Shown: piece by piece, positions 41,544 through 49,326 of the stretch
Layout: every line of letters begins with the position of its first letter
How positions within the stretch are numbered: the stretch's first letter is position 1
NCBI GenBank assembly: GCA_017510425.1
Contig: JAFWNJ010000008.1
Location: 1 to 56,104 of the forward strand
Direction of reading: 5' to 3'
Length of the DNA: 56,104 nt
DNA from: Candidatus Saccharimonadota bacterium
Lineage (GTDB): Bacteria > Patescibacteriota > Saccharimonadia > Saccharimonadales > Saccharimonadaceae
Program-made: the position numbers and the translations under genes
Notes under the pieces: generated by a model
The model's database searches: none
What the model saw: only the letters and a program-made list of their open reading frames with translations
Told to the model about the DNA's origin: nothing

Positions 41544-42776
41544 CTACTTCCCCTCCTCTCTGACGAGCGCCATCGCCATGCAGTGCGAGCCTCCGCGCCC
41601 GCGCGACAATTCTGAACTTGGAATCTCAATCACTTTTATTCCATGCTTTCTTAGTGTCTGATTCGTAACGAAATTCCGGTCATACGCCATTACTACACCA
41701 GGGCGAACACACATCAGATTAACACCGTCGCTCCATTGTTCACGCTCAGCATCAATCCTGCGGCCATTTCCACATTTAATCAGTTCTACCTTGTTTAAGT
41801 GCAGGTATTTTTCCAGAACCCTAGCCAATCCTTGATGTGTTTCCATTATTTCAATTTCGCCACCACGACCCGCCGTAATCTCATAGATTGTTGAGATGTC
41901 CATAATCGCATCTTGCACCGCGAATTTATCCACATCCACCTGTGTCATCACCGTATCAAGATGCATGAAACTTCTCTCGTCCGGAATATCAATCGCAAGC
42001 ACATACTTAAATTCATTAGAGTTATCCTTAAATAATCTCCTCGCGAAATCCGCAATCGCATCCGGCTCAGTTCTTTGTGAAATCCCAATTGCCACCACTT
42101 CTGACGACAGCACCTGGATATCACCACCTTCAATACAATAAGGTTCACTCCGATCGTAATATAGTTTAGTGTCATCATAGAACGGATGATATTTAAAAAC
42201 ATACTCCGCAAAAATCGATTCTCTAGTTCGCGTAACCGACCACATTCTGTGCAAGGTCGCACCATGTCCAATCGTTGCCATCGGGTCACGCTGGAACAGA
42301 ATATTCGGAATCGGATCAATAATCATTCGCCCAGCATCACGTGTTGCATAAAATCCTGAAACCTTACCAAGCTTCTTAAGTTCCGAAATATCCACCCCGG
42401 CGATACATTTTTTAACCATATCGCGTGCATCTTTAAACGAATTCAAATAATCGAAGCAGTGTTTTGCTACCTTCGGCGAAGTCACCCCAGCCTCTGCAAT
42501 AAACTGTTCCAGAAACTTTTTGCGCACCGTCCTTCCGCCCGCCTCAATTGCTTCCGCCGCTAGGTCAGTAATATAGACCACTTCGACACCTTCCGCTCGC
42601 ATCGCATTAGCATAAGCATCGTGCTCCTGCTGCGCTATTTTTAAATACGGAATATCATCGAAAAGTAGTCTCTCTAAAGTATTCGGAGTTAAGTTTAAAA
42701 ACTCATCCCCCGGCCGATGCATTAGCACCTTCTTTAACGGGGCGATTTCGCTAAAATTTGATATTGATTTTTTCAC
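41544..42776 (-). CDS. arcA: Arginine deiminase
   Basis: 410 residues. It hydrolyses arginine to citrulline and ammonia, the first step of the ADI pathway. Landmarks are EIAPLKKVLMHRPG, NILFQRDPMATIGHGATLHRM, EPYCIEGGDIQVLS, FMHLDTVMTQVD and the catalytic cysteine in GRGGSHCMAMALVRE at the C-terminus. The start is GTG 42776, with AAGGAG eight bases upstream. It lies 20 nt after arcB in one operon. Confidence 0.96.
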   Translation of the reverse strand: MKKSISNFSEIAPLKKVLMHRPGDEFLNLTPNTLERLLFDDIPYLKIAQQEHDAYANAMRAEGVEVVYITDLAAEAIEAGGRTVRKKFLEQFIAEAGVTSPKVAKHCFDYLNSFKDARDMVKKCIAGVDISELKKLGKVSGFYATRDAGRMIIDPIPNILFQRDPMATIGHGATLHRMWSVTRTRESIFAEYVFKYHPFYDDTKLYYDRSEPYCIEGGDIQVLSSEVVAIGISQRTEPDAIADFARRLFKDNSNEFKYVLAIDIPDERSFMHLDTVMTQVDVDKFAVQDAIMDISTIYEITAGRGGEIEIMETHQGLARVLEKYLHLNKVELIKCGNGRRIDAEREQWSDGVNLMCVRPGVVMAYDRNFVTNQTLRKHGIKVIEIPSSELSRGRGGSHCMAMALVREEGK

Positions 42777-42795
42777 TATGCTTTCTCCTTATCCT

Positions 42796-43851
42796 TTAAT
42801 TATTGTTTCCTAGCTTATTAGCATCGTTTATTTCACCATTAGTCTCTTGCTTATCAGAATTACCATTCCAAAGAGTCAAGAACACTACAGCCTTAATTGT
42901 ATGCATTCTGTTTTCGGCCTGCTCAAATACCAACGATTTTTCCGAATTAAATACCTCGTCCGTCACTTCCATTTCACTAATGCCAAATTTCTCATTCACA
43001 TCGCGTGCAATCGAAGTATTAAGATCGTGGAAAGACGGCAAACAATGCAAGAATATCACCGAGTCTTTCGCTCCAGACATTAACTGTGCATTCACCTGAT
43101 AAGGTCTAAGCAGCTCAATTCTTTCACCCCATTTTTCTTGCGGCTCGCCTAGAGACAACCATACGTCAGTGTATATTACATCCGCTCTGCCGTTCAGGGC
43201 TGCAATATCCGAAGTAATCGTAATCGTAGAACCATTTTTCTCCGCAATTGGCTGGCACTTATTCACAATCTCGTCCGAAGGCCTAAGATGATTCGGACCA
43301 CAAGCGATAAAATTCACCCCCATCTTTGCGCTCATCGCCATGAGTGAGTTCGCTACATTATTGCGCGTATCACCCACGAATGCCAAAGTTAGTCCCTTCA
43401 ATTTACCAAAATGCTCCAGAATCGTTAAGAAATCACCTAGCGCCTGAGTCGGATGGCATTCATCAGTTAAACCGTTCCATACTGGCACATCAGAATACTT
43501 CGCAAGATCATCCACAATCTTCTGATCAAATCCCCGGTATTCAATTCCATCATACAACCGTGACAACACCCGCGCCGTATCTGCAATCGATTCCTTATGC
43601 CCCATCTGTGACCCAGTCGGATCCAGATAAGTCACCCCCATGCCAAGATCATATCCCGCCACCTCAAACGAACAACGTGTCCTAGTCGACGTCTTTTCAA
43701 ATAGTATTGCAATGTTTTTATTTGGAAAATATTTATGATTCTTACCGCTATGCTTTAATTCCTTAAACCACCTCGACATATCCAGCATGTAACGTAGTTC
43801 CTCTTCGCTAAAATCTAGTATTCTTAAGAAATCTCTTCCATAAAAATCCAT
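42796..43851 (-). CDS. arcB: Ornithine carbamoyltransferase (catabolic)
   Basis: 351 residues. It converts citrulline and phosphate to ornithine and carbamoyl phosphate in the ADI pathway. Landmarks are the carbamoyl-phosphate motif FEKTSTRTRCSFE, LTDECHPTQALGD, FVGDTRNNVANSLM and the ornithine-binding FLHCLPSFHD. It heads the arcB-arcA-small ORF-transporter operon and is divergent from arcC, which supports a catabolic role. The promoter TATAAT sits near 43882-43877, with AAGGG before the ATG. A polar tail (NSDKQETNGEINDANKLGNNN) follows the catalytic domain. Confidence 0.95.
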   Translation of the reverse strand: MDFYGRDFLRILDFSEEELRYMLDMSRWFKELKHSGKNHKYFPNKNIAILFEKTSTRTRCSFEVAGYDLGMGVTYLDPTGSQMGHKESIADTARVLSRLYDGIEYRGFDQKIVDDLAKYSDVPVWNGLTDECHPTQALGDFLTILEHFGKLKGLTLAFVGDTRNNVANSLMAMSAKMGVNFIACGPNHLRPSDEIVNKCQPIAEKNGSTITITSDIAALNGRADVIYTDVWLSLGEPQEKWGERIELLRPYQVNAQLMSGAKDSVIFLHCLPSFHDLNTSIARDVNEKFGISEMEVTDEVFNSEKSLVFEQAENRMHTIKAVVFLTLWNGNSDKQETNGEINDANKLGNNN

Positions 43852-43917
43852 ATGTGCCCTTTTTTTAATTTATGTTTATTATATATCAAAAAAATCCAAA
43901 GCACAAGCACATTATGC

Positions 43918-43923
43918 TATAAT
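43918..43923 (+). promoter_or_regulatory. Leaderless -10 box of arcC
   Basis: TATGCTATAAT ends six bases before the ATG at 43930. Confidence 0.7.
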
Positions 43924-43929
43924 AAATAC

Positions 43930-44871
43930 ATGAAAAAACGAATTGTCCTAGCACTCGGTGGCAATGCTCTTCAGAAAAATGGTGAAGCATCCGCCGAAGC
44001 TCAGAAGAAAATCGCTATCGCGGTCGGAAACAAAATTGCTGAACTCGCCAACAAATACGAAATCATCGTCGCACATGGCAATGGTCCTCAAGTTGGCAAC
44101 ATCCTCATTCACGAAGAATCTGCCGCTACCGACAAAGCCCCCGCTATGCCGCTCGAAACCGCCGTCGCCATGAGCCAAGGCCAAATCGGCTATTGGTTAA
44201 CTCAGGCTATCAATAACGCTTTTACTAAATTAGGCAAACGTAAAACCGTGGTTACGGTTATTTCCCAAGTTGTAGTCGACCGCAATGATCCCGCCTTTAA
44301 TAATCCGACCAAACCAATCGGGCAATTCTACTCCGAAAAGGAAGCTAAAGCCTTAGCCAGAGAAAAAGGCTGGACCGTTAAAGAAGATGCCGGCCGTGGT
44401 TGGCGTCGAGTCGTGGCTAGTCCTAAACCAATCGACATCGTCGAGAAGAATTCCATCAAAGATCTCGTCTCCGACGGTGCCACCGTTATTGCAGCCGGCG
44501 GTGGTGGCATTCCAGTTTACCGCACTAAAATCCTGAAGCACCTTAAAGGTATTGATGCTGTAATCGATAAAGATTACGCCGCCGAAAAACTCGCCGAGCT
44601 CACCGGTGCTGACATTTTTGTCTCAGTTACCGCCGTACCAAACGTATATATTAATTATGGTTTACCAAATCAAGAAGCCATTGGTAAAACCACTCCTCAG
44701 GAAATCAATCGCCTAATCAAATACGGCTACTTTAAGTCCGGCTCCATGCTACCAAAAGTTGAAGCCGCCATCAAATTTGCCAGCAAATCCGGCCGCACCG
44801 GCATCATCACCGACATCAATCATCTCACCGAAGCCCTCCAAGGTAAAGCCGGCACCATCATCGAAAAATAA
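43930..44871 (+). CDS. arcC: Carbamate kinase
   Basis: 313 residues, normal length. It makes ATP from carbamoyl phosphate and ADP, the energy-yielding step of the ADI pathway. Landmarks are VLALGGNALQKNG, IVAHGNGPQVGNIL, MSQGQIGYWLTQAI, VIAAGGGGIPVY, DKDYAAEKLAELTGADIFVSVT and GSMLPKVEAAIKFA. It is divergent from arcB. The ATG at 43930 lies six bases after TATAAT; the frame further 5' covers the intergenic region only. Confidence 0.96.
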   Translation: MKKRIVLALGGNALQKNGEASAEAQKKIAIAVGNKIAELANKYEIIVAHGNGPQVGNILIHEESAATDKAPAMPLETAVAMSQGQIGYWLTQAINNAFTKLGKRKTVVTVISQVVVDRNDPAFNNPTKPIGQFYSEKEAKALAREKGWTVKEDAGRGWRRVVASPKPIDIVEKNSIKDLVSDGATVIAAGGGGIPVYRTKILKHLKGIDAVIDKDYAAEKLAELTGADIFVSVTAVPNVYINYGLPNQEAIGKTTPQEINRLIKYGYFKSGSMLPKVEAAIKFASKSGRTGIITDINHLTEALQGKAGTIIEK

Positions 44872-44873
44872 AC

Positions 44874-46178
44874 TTAGTTATCATCGATACAATAAGCCGT
44901 ATCCGATAATTCCAACCGATAAACAATAGCGAAGTGTCTTTTCCCATTTTCCACCACTTCTCCTTTATCGTTGCACATTGCTCCGTTGAAAACATAGACA
45001 ATGTGATTCATCTTATTCCCAATTTCGTCTTGATAATTCCAGGTCGTCTTACCAAGTGCAGAAAAATCTTGAATATTCAAACTATAATATGTTTCGTCCG
45101 GATCTTGGAATATATTTGTAGTAGCAGTACCAGCAATACCAGTATTCATATAGTTACGCACAAACGAGCAGGCAGCATTCGAACTACAATCTTCTGTAAA
45201 TGTCATAGTCCCCTCCCAATATCCCGGCAATGGCAAATTGGATCCATTATTAGTCCCATGGTTGTTGGTTTGGTATTGTATTAAAGAAGTATCTACACGC
45301 ATCATATCGTTCCGTCTTTGGGCGTCTCTTTTCTCTGCTTGAACATTATAAATATTCATGATATCGGCTATCGGATCATTGTCAGTCTCTTTATTCGTCG
45401 TAGCAGATGAACCCACACGACTACGATCCGGAAAACCAAGCTCCACCAATAAATCTTCAGCATAAGAATCGTCCATTGCCATCAACGAAATAATCGCATT
45501 CTTATACATAGCCATATAATAATAGTGAGTAACCGAATTATAACTATAAGAATAATAATTCTTTTTATATGTATCAGAGTCTTCAAGAATAGTAAAACCA
45601 TCATTCATGATAGTCAAATTACCTATACTAACTATTTGTTCCTTATACTTATCAACTGAATCATCTGTTACAAAAAAGATCCTGTAATTAAAGGAATTAC
45701 TTAACTCAGAGCCATCACAAGACAAAGCATCAGTATAGTCCTCACTATTATTTAAATGATCTTTGCTATCATATATTGTCCCCCCATGCTTTTCACACAC
45801 CGATCGAGCAAGCTCAATAGTGGGTGTAGATACGCCACCAAACTTAATCACTCCGCCAAGTATTAATCCTACTATCGTTCCAGCAGCACCAAAGACTAAA
45901 GCTACTATAACAACAATCCATATCAGCCTAGAATTATTCTTGGGCTTTGCCGTTTGCCCCAGCCGCGCATAAGGCTGCATAACTTGTGTAGGCTGTGTAG
46001 GTGGCACCGGCTGTACAGACTGTACAGACTGTACAGGCTGCATTGGTTGTGCGGGCGGCATCGATTGCATAGGTTGCACTGGTTGTATTGGTTGTATTGG
46101 TTGAATTGGTTGCGCTTGTCCCTCAAACTGCACTGGTGGCACATTGCCTTGATTATTGTTTTGACTATCGGGGTCCAT
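44874..46178 (-). CDS. Membrane protein with Pro/Gln-rich repeat tail
   Basis: 434 residues. The cytoplasmic N-terminus has short imperfect repeats (QPIQPIQPIQPVQPMQ, then QPVQSVQSVQPVPPTQ). One membrane helix (LIWIVVIVALVFGAAGTIVGLIL, about 84-106) follows, then an extracytoplasmic domain of about 320 residues with several Cys (CEKHGGTIYD; LSCDGSEL; CSSNAACSF) and a C-terminal beta region. Function unknown. AAAAGGAG and TATAAT precede the ATG at 46178; a TTG just before it is a less likely start. It is convergent with arcC. Confidence 0.78.
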   Translation of the reverse strand: MDPDSQNNNQGNVPPVQFEGQAQPIQPIQPIQPVQPMQSMPPAQPMQPVQSVQSVQPVPPTQPTQVMQPYARLGQTAKPKNNSRLIWIVVIVALVFGAAGTIVGLILGGVIKFGGVSTPTIELARSVCEKHGGTIYDSKDHLNNSEDYTDALSCDGSELSNSFNYRIFFVTDDSVDKYKEQIVSIGNLTIMNDGFTILEDSDTYKKNYYSYSYNSVTHYYYMAMYKNAIISLMAMDDSYAEDLLVELGFPDRSRVGSSATTNKETDNDPIADIMNIYNVQAEKRDAQRRNDMMRVDTSLIQYQTNNHGTNNGSNLPLPGYWEGTMTFTEDCSSNAACSFVRNYMNTGIAGTATTNIFQDPDETYYSLNIQDFSALGKTTWNYQDEIGNKMNHIVYVFNGAMCNDKGEVVENGKRHFAIVYRLELSDTAYCIDDN

Positions 46179-46198
46179 CAATTCTCCTTTTACTTTTA

Positions 46199-47335
46199 TT
46201 ATACACTATTTTCCATAAGCTTCTTAAGTTCATTTTTATACGCTTCCACTCCTGGCTGGTCAAATGGGTTCACTCCGATCATTTTTGCCGACAATGCACA
46301 GGAGAGTTCAAAGAAATAAATCAGCTCTCCAAACCCTCGCTCATCAAATGACGGCACACTAATTGTTAATACTGGAATCCCACCACTCGCATGTGCTAGC
46401 TGCACCGCCTTTACCACCTTCGCATTCATTTCATCCGTCGGGTAATCAATAATCGTCTCGAACAAATTTCGTCGACCATCCTGAATATACTGCCCTAGTG
46501 AATGCAAATCCGTCGAATAAATTACCGAATCCGGCAATATTCCCCGCTTATCCTTCCCCTCCGATTCGCCGAATAATTGCTTCAGCCATTCATTAAAATA
46601 CATCGTCGACGGCTCAAAACTCGCAAAAATTTCCGTATCATAATGTCGCCTATCCAGCTCATAGCGCATCGTAGCATATTTTAGAGCCGGCTCCATTGCC
46701 GTCTCCACAGCCTCACTAGCTCCTTCAAGCAGCTTATCAATATCAATCCCAGCTACCGCCATCGGCAGAAGTCCCACCGCGGTCAGCACCGAATAACGCC
46801 CACCAATATTATCGGGTACTACAAACATTTTATAACCATTTACTACCGCTTCATCATGAAGAGTTCCTTTCTCAGCATCCGTAGTAGCATATATGCGCCG
46901 ATAAGCCTCTTCTTCTCCGTATTTTTGCACCAGTTTTTCCTTAAATGCATTGAAGGCTATCGTCGGCTCCAGTGTCGTCCCCGATTTCGAAATCACATTG
47001 ACCGCAAAATCATGCTCACCCACTTGCTCCAGTGCGTAATCCAATTCACGCTTTGAAAGTGAATTACCAGCATAGATTATTTTAATACCAGAAGTTGGTC
47101 TCAGCGCTTCGATAATCGCCCGGTGCCCTAAATATGAGCCACCAATTCCAATACACACTAAATACTCTGCCTGAGACTGTATTTCTTTGGCCGTTCCCTT
47201 AATCCTCTCTAATTCAGCCTGGTCAATCTCTTTCGGTAGCATCAACCACCCCCCCATCGCATCCTCAGCGATTTCATCTAAAAACTTCCTGCCTTTTTCA
47301 GAATCCACCTCATAATTAAAATTTAGCTTAATCAT
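46199..47335 (-). CDS. pgi: Glucose-6-phosphate isomerase, short form
   Basis: 378 residues, against the usual 430-550. It interconverts glucose- and fructose-6-phosphate. Landmarks are LVCIGIGGSYLGHRAI, VISKSGTTLEPTIAF, VPDNIGGRYSVLTAVGLLPMA, STDLHSLGQYIQDGRRNLFETII and GVNPFDQPGVEAYKNELKKLM with the catalytic lysine region. The N-terminal helical extension is missing. GGAGG precedes the ATG and a GGTATAAT box lies upstream. Confidence 0.93.
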   Translation of the reverse strand: MIKLNFNYEVDSEKGRKFLDEIAEDAMGGWLMLPKEIDQAELERIKGTAKEIQSQAEYLVCIGIGGSYLGHRAIIEALRPTSGIKIIYAGNSLSKRELDYALEQVGEHDFAVNVISKSGTTLEPTIAFNAFKEKLVQKYGEEEAYRRIYATTDAEKGTLHDEAVVNGYKMFVVPDNIGGRYSVLTAVGLLPMAVAGIDIDKLLEGASEAVETAMEPALKYATMRYELDRRHYDTEIFASFEPSTMYFNEWLKQLFGESEGKDKRGILPDSVIYSTDLHSLGQYIQDGRRNLFETIIDYPTDEMNAKVVKAVQLAHASGGIPVLTISVPSFDERGFGELIYFFELSCALSAKMIGVNPFDQPGVEAYKNELKKLMENSV

Positions 47336-47458
47336 ATTACCTCCAATATCTTATATATATTATACCAATCCATATTATAATTAAAACTCTTGCATAATAT
47401 AATAATTATTATATTATATAAATAACGGTAGAAGCTCATTAAAAAGGAGGTGATTAGT

Positions 47459-47764
47459 ATGGTGATAGTGTTTGCAATACTGCGCACTTCTCACACCTAC
47501 GAACTAAGGAAACTACTAAGTCAAAACGGATTCAGAATCTATCTTCATAACGTAGATGAGAAAATCCCAGAAGATATCAAGGAGAATTACAACCTGCCAG
47601 AAACGATTCCCTCCTCGGTACAAGACGAGAGCAACAACTTTGTCTATTATTGCATCTACAACAATAGTAAAGAATTTCCTCCTCAGGAAGAAGAAGTACG
47701 CAAAGCTCTGAGAAATGGAAAAGCCCGAGGCATCGTAGTAAAATACAACTTTGAAGAAAGATGA
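47459..47764 (+). CDS. Hypothetical small protein
   Basis: 101 residues starting MVIVFAILRTSHTYELRKLLS. The ATG at 47459 is chosen because AAGGAGGTGA precedes it; a GTG at 47450 overlaps that site. It is a compact alpha/beta-looking protein with no signal peptide, ending EVRKALRNGKARGIVVKYNFEER. The gene is monocistronic with its own terminator, next to tRNA-Leu, and shares its strong Shine-Dalgarno and terminator style with the accessory genes at 2803 and 48068. No family recognised. Confidence 0.72.
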   Translation: MVIVFAILRTSHTYELRKLLSQNGFRIYLHNVDEKIPEDIKENYNLPETIPSSVQDESNNFVYYCIYNNSKEFPPQEEEVRKALRNGKARGIVVKYNFEER

Positions 47765-47776
47765 GCCAATACCGCC

Positions 47777-47807
47777 GCCCTGAAGTCTATACTCCAGGGC
47801 CTTTTTC
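47777..47807 (+). terminator. Terminator of the 47459 gene
   Basis: GCCCTG (47777-47782) pairs with CAGGGC (47795-47800), followed by CTTTTTC. Confidence 0.85.
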
Positions 47808-47810
47808 TGT

Positions 47811-47816
47811 TATAAT
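47811..47816 (+). promoter_or_regulatory. -10 box of tRNA-Leu
   Basis: TGTTATAAT ends eight bases before the mature 5' end of tRNA-Leu. Confidence 0.6.
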
Positions 47817-47824
47817 ATATGCAT

Positions 47825-47911
47825 GCCCGAGTGGCGGAATTGGCAGACGCGCTAGCTTCAGGTGCTAGTGGTAGCAATACTGTGCAGGTTCAACCCCTGT
47901 CTCGGGCACCA
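47825..47911 (+). tRNA. tRNA-Leu (CAG)
   Basis: Long-variable-arm tRNA: acceptor GCCCGAG/CTCGGGC, anticodon stem CTAGC/GCTAG with loop TTCAGGT (anticodon CAG), a variable arm, a T-arm with GGTTCAACCCC and encoded CCA. Confidence 0.95.
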
Positions 47912-47918
47912 CATAACT

Positions 47919-47945
47919 AGATAGTTTCAGCTATCTCCTTTTTTT
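47919..47945 (+). terminator. Terminator of tRNA-Leu
   Basis: AGATAG (47919-47924) pairs with CTATCT (47931-47936) and is followed by CCTTTTTTT. Confidence 0.8.
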
Positions 47946-47979
47946 ATAGTATTAGTATTGTCACCGCTGATGAGAAAAA

Positions 47980-48008
47980 TTGACGAAACAAGAAAATAAT
48001 GTTATTAT
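47980..48008 (+). promoter_or_regulatory. Promoter of the alpha-CTD-like gene
   Basis: TTGACG (47980-47985), a 17-nt spacer and TATTAT (48003-48008) predict a leader of about 50 nt with an AGAGGTGA ribosome binding site. Confidence 0.65.
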
Positions 48009-48067
48009 AACAGCACTGAGTGGCTATGTGGCGCTATAGTTCCGACTAAGTAAGAGAGGTGATTTGT

Positions 48068-48430
48068 TTGAAAGTAAAAGTTGGAATCAACAAAATTTAC
48101 AGCGACAATGCAAAAGAAGTTAAAAGGTTATTAATAGAACTTTCTGAACTTCGCAAGCAAGAGGATGCCATCATTGAAAAGCTAAAAGAGATTTCGAGAA
48201 ATCTCAATGAAGGCGAAGAAAAACGCAACCTCAAAGCTTTAAAAGATTTAGGGTTATCCACTTACGTCTACAATGTATTAAGAAAAGCCGGATTCAGTAC
48301 GATTACCGACATCATTGTATTCCCCAAATCCAAATGGAGGAACGTCTACCATCTTGGCAAAAAATCCGCCAAAGAACTTGAAACCAAGATGAGAGGTATT
48401 GGGTACCCAGATTTCACAATTGAGTTTTAA
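48068..48430 (+). CDS. Free-standing RNA polymerase alpha-CTD-like protein
   Basis: 120 residues from TTG 48068 (AGAGGTGA at 48055-48062); GTG 48059 overlaps that site. The N-terminal half is a helix or coiled coil (EVKRLLIELSELRKQEDAIIEKLKEIS). Residues about 56-115 match the helix-hairpin-helix C-terminal domain of the RNA polymerase alpha subunit: LGLSTYVYNVLRKAG then HLGKKSAKELETKM, against LTVRSANCLKAEA and NLGKKSLTEIKDVL in E. coli. Residues equivalent to Asn268, Lys298, Ser299 and Glu302 are kept, but Arg265 is Tyr. It may bind DNA or sigma/activators in place of the normal domain. The gene is convergent with the sigma-4-like gene at 48541-49218. Confidence 0.75.
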   Translation: MKVKVGINKIYSDNAKEVKRLLIELSELRKQEDAIIEKLKEISRNLNEGEEKRNLKALKDLGLSTYVYNVLRKAGFSTITDIIVFPKSKWRNVYHLGKKSAKELETKMRGIGYPDFTIEF

Positions 48431-48457
48431 AACCCAAAATAGTCACTCAGCACCCCT

Positions 48458-48487
48458 AAAAAGCTCCGATCACAACCGGGGCTTTTT
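48458..48487 (+). terminator. Terminator of the alpha-CTD-like gene
   Basis: AAAAAGCTCCG (48458-48468) pairs with CGGGGCTTTTT (48477-48487), with a T-run on the plus strand. Confidence 0.85.
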
Positions 48488-48508
48488 AACCGTATCAACA
48501 ACAATGAA

Positions 48509-48537
48509 AAATGCGCAGGACATAATCCTGCGCATTT
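48509..48537 (-). terminator. Terminator of the sigma-4-like gene
   Basis: AAATGCGCAGGA (48509-48520) pairs with TCCTGCGCATTT (48526-48537). A T-run follows on the minus strand. Confidence 0.85.
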
Positions 48538-48540
48538 AAT

Positions 48541-49218
48541 TTAGAGCTTGATCTTGGTAAGAACATCCAGCATGTCCACCACATTATAAAGTCCACGAAT
48601 TGACTTTCTTATGTGATAACGTACCGTGCTCTCCGCCCAACCAAACTCTGCTGCGATTTTGTTCACAGTTTTGTACTGCGAATCTGACCCAAGGCCAAAT
48701 TTCATACAAATGATCGCAAAATCAATCTCTGATAGGTTCCCCTCCAATAGCTTCAGTATTTGTTCAATCGTATCGTCGCTAAACCCCATCCACTTTTCAT
48801 ATGCCTCGTTATCCAGTTTCCTGATTAACCGAGGTATATAATCTTCGTGATCAAAATAATGATATGAGGTCTCAGTAAATCGCTCTTCTATGGCTTCTTG
48901 AAGAGCAAAAATACTCGCCGAAATGCGAAATCGTTCTGACTCGTAAAAGTCATGACGAATCGCACCGAGTCGCTCTAGGCCCAATTTAACTTCATAAGCT
49001 AATTGGTTGATTTCCCTAATTTCCAAATGAAGTATGTCTAGATATCGCAATCTTTTCTTATATTTAATTACTTTATCTAGGTCATGATAAGGTGGAAAAT
49101 CTCCCGTTCTCACCAGCATCACGACATCCTCGAGCGGCAACGACAATCGCAGAAACAGTTTTTTACTGTATTCACTAAGCTGAAGTTCTTCGAGGCATAG
49201 GTTTTTTATACTTCTCAT
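48541..49218 (-). CDS. Protein with sigma-region-4-like helix-turn-helix
   Basis: 225 residues. The C-terminal part (about 160-215, NLSEIDFAIICMKFGLGSDSQYKTVNKIAAEFGWAESTVRYHIRKSIRGLYN) resembles sigma factor region 4, the -35 recognition helix-turn-helix. The N-terminus (LCLEELQLSEYSKKLFLRLSLPLEDVVML) resembles the first half of the alpha-CTD fold, but the GKKS loop is missing. There is no sigma region 2, so it cannot melt promoters alone and is more likely an auxiliary or competing transcription factor. AGGAAGGGGGTGA precedes the ATG. A -10 TATAAT with TTGTAT 17 nt upstream lies about 75 nt ahead, leaving a leader with a GCTAG/CTAGC stem. Confidence 0.7.
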   Translation of the reverse strand: MRSIKNLCLEELQLSEYSKKLFLRLSLPLEDVVMLVRTGDFPPYHDLDKVIKYKKRLRYLDILHLEIREINQLAYEVKLGLERLGAIRHDFYESERFRISASIFALQEAIEERFTETSYHYFDHEDYIPRLIRKLDNEAYEKWMGFSDDTIEQILKLLEGNLSEIDFAIICMKFGLGSDSQYKTVNKIAAEFGWAESTVRYHIRKSIRGLYNVVDMLDVLTKIKL

Positions 49219-49326
49219 GTTTCACCCCCTTCCTAAACCAAAAAGTTGCTAGCCCGTAGCCAACACAGACTAGCACTAATTATACAATATTTTTAACGGC
49301 AATACAATACTTTCAAATCATTGGTT

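Noticed and set aside
45954-46150. Short tandem repeats that could suggest CRISPR or a minisatellite array
   Set aside because: They encode the Gln/Pro repeats of the membrane protein at 44874-46178; there are no uniform spacers and no cas genes.
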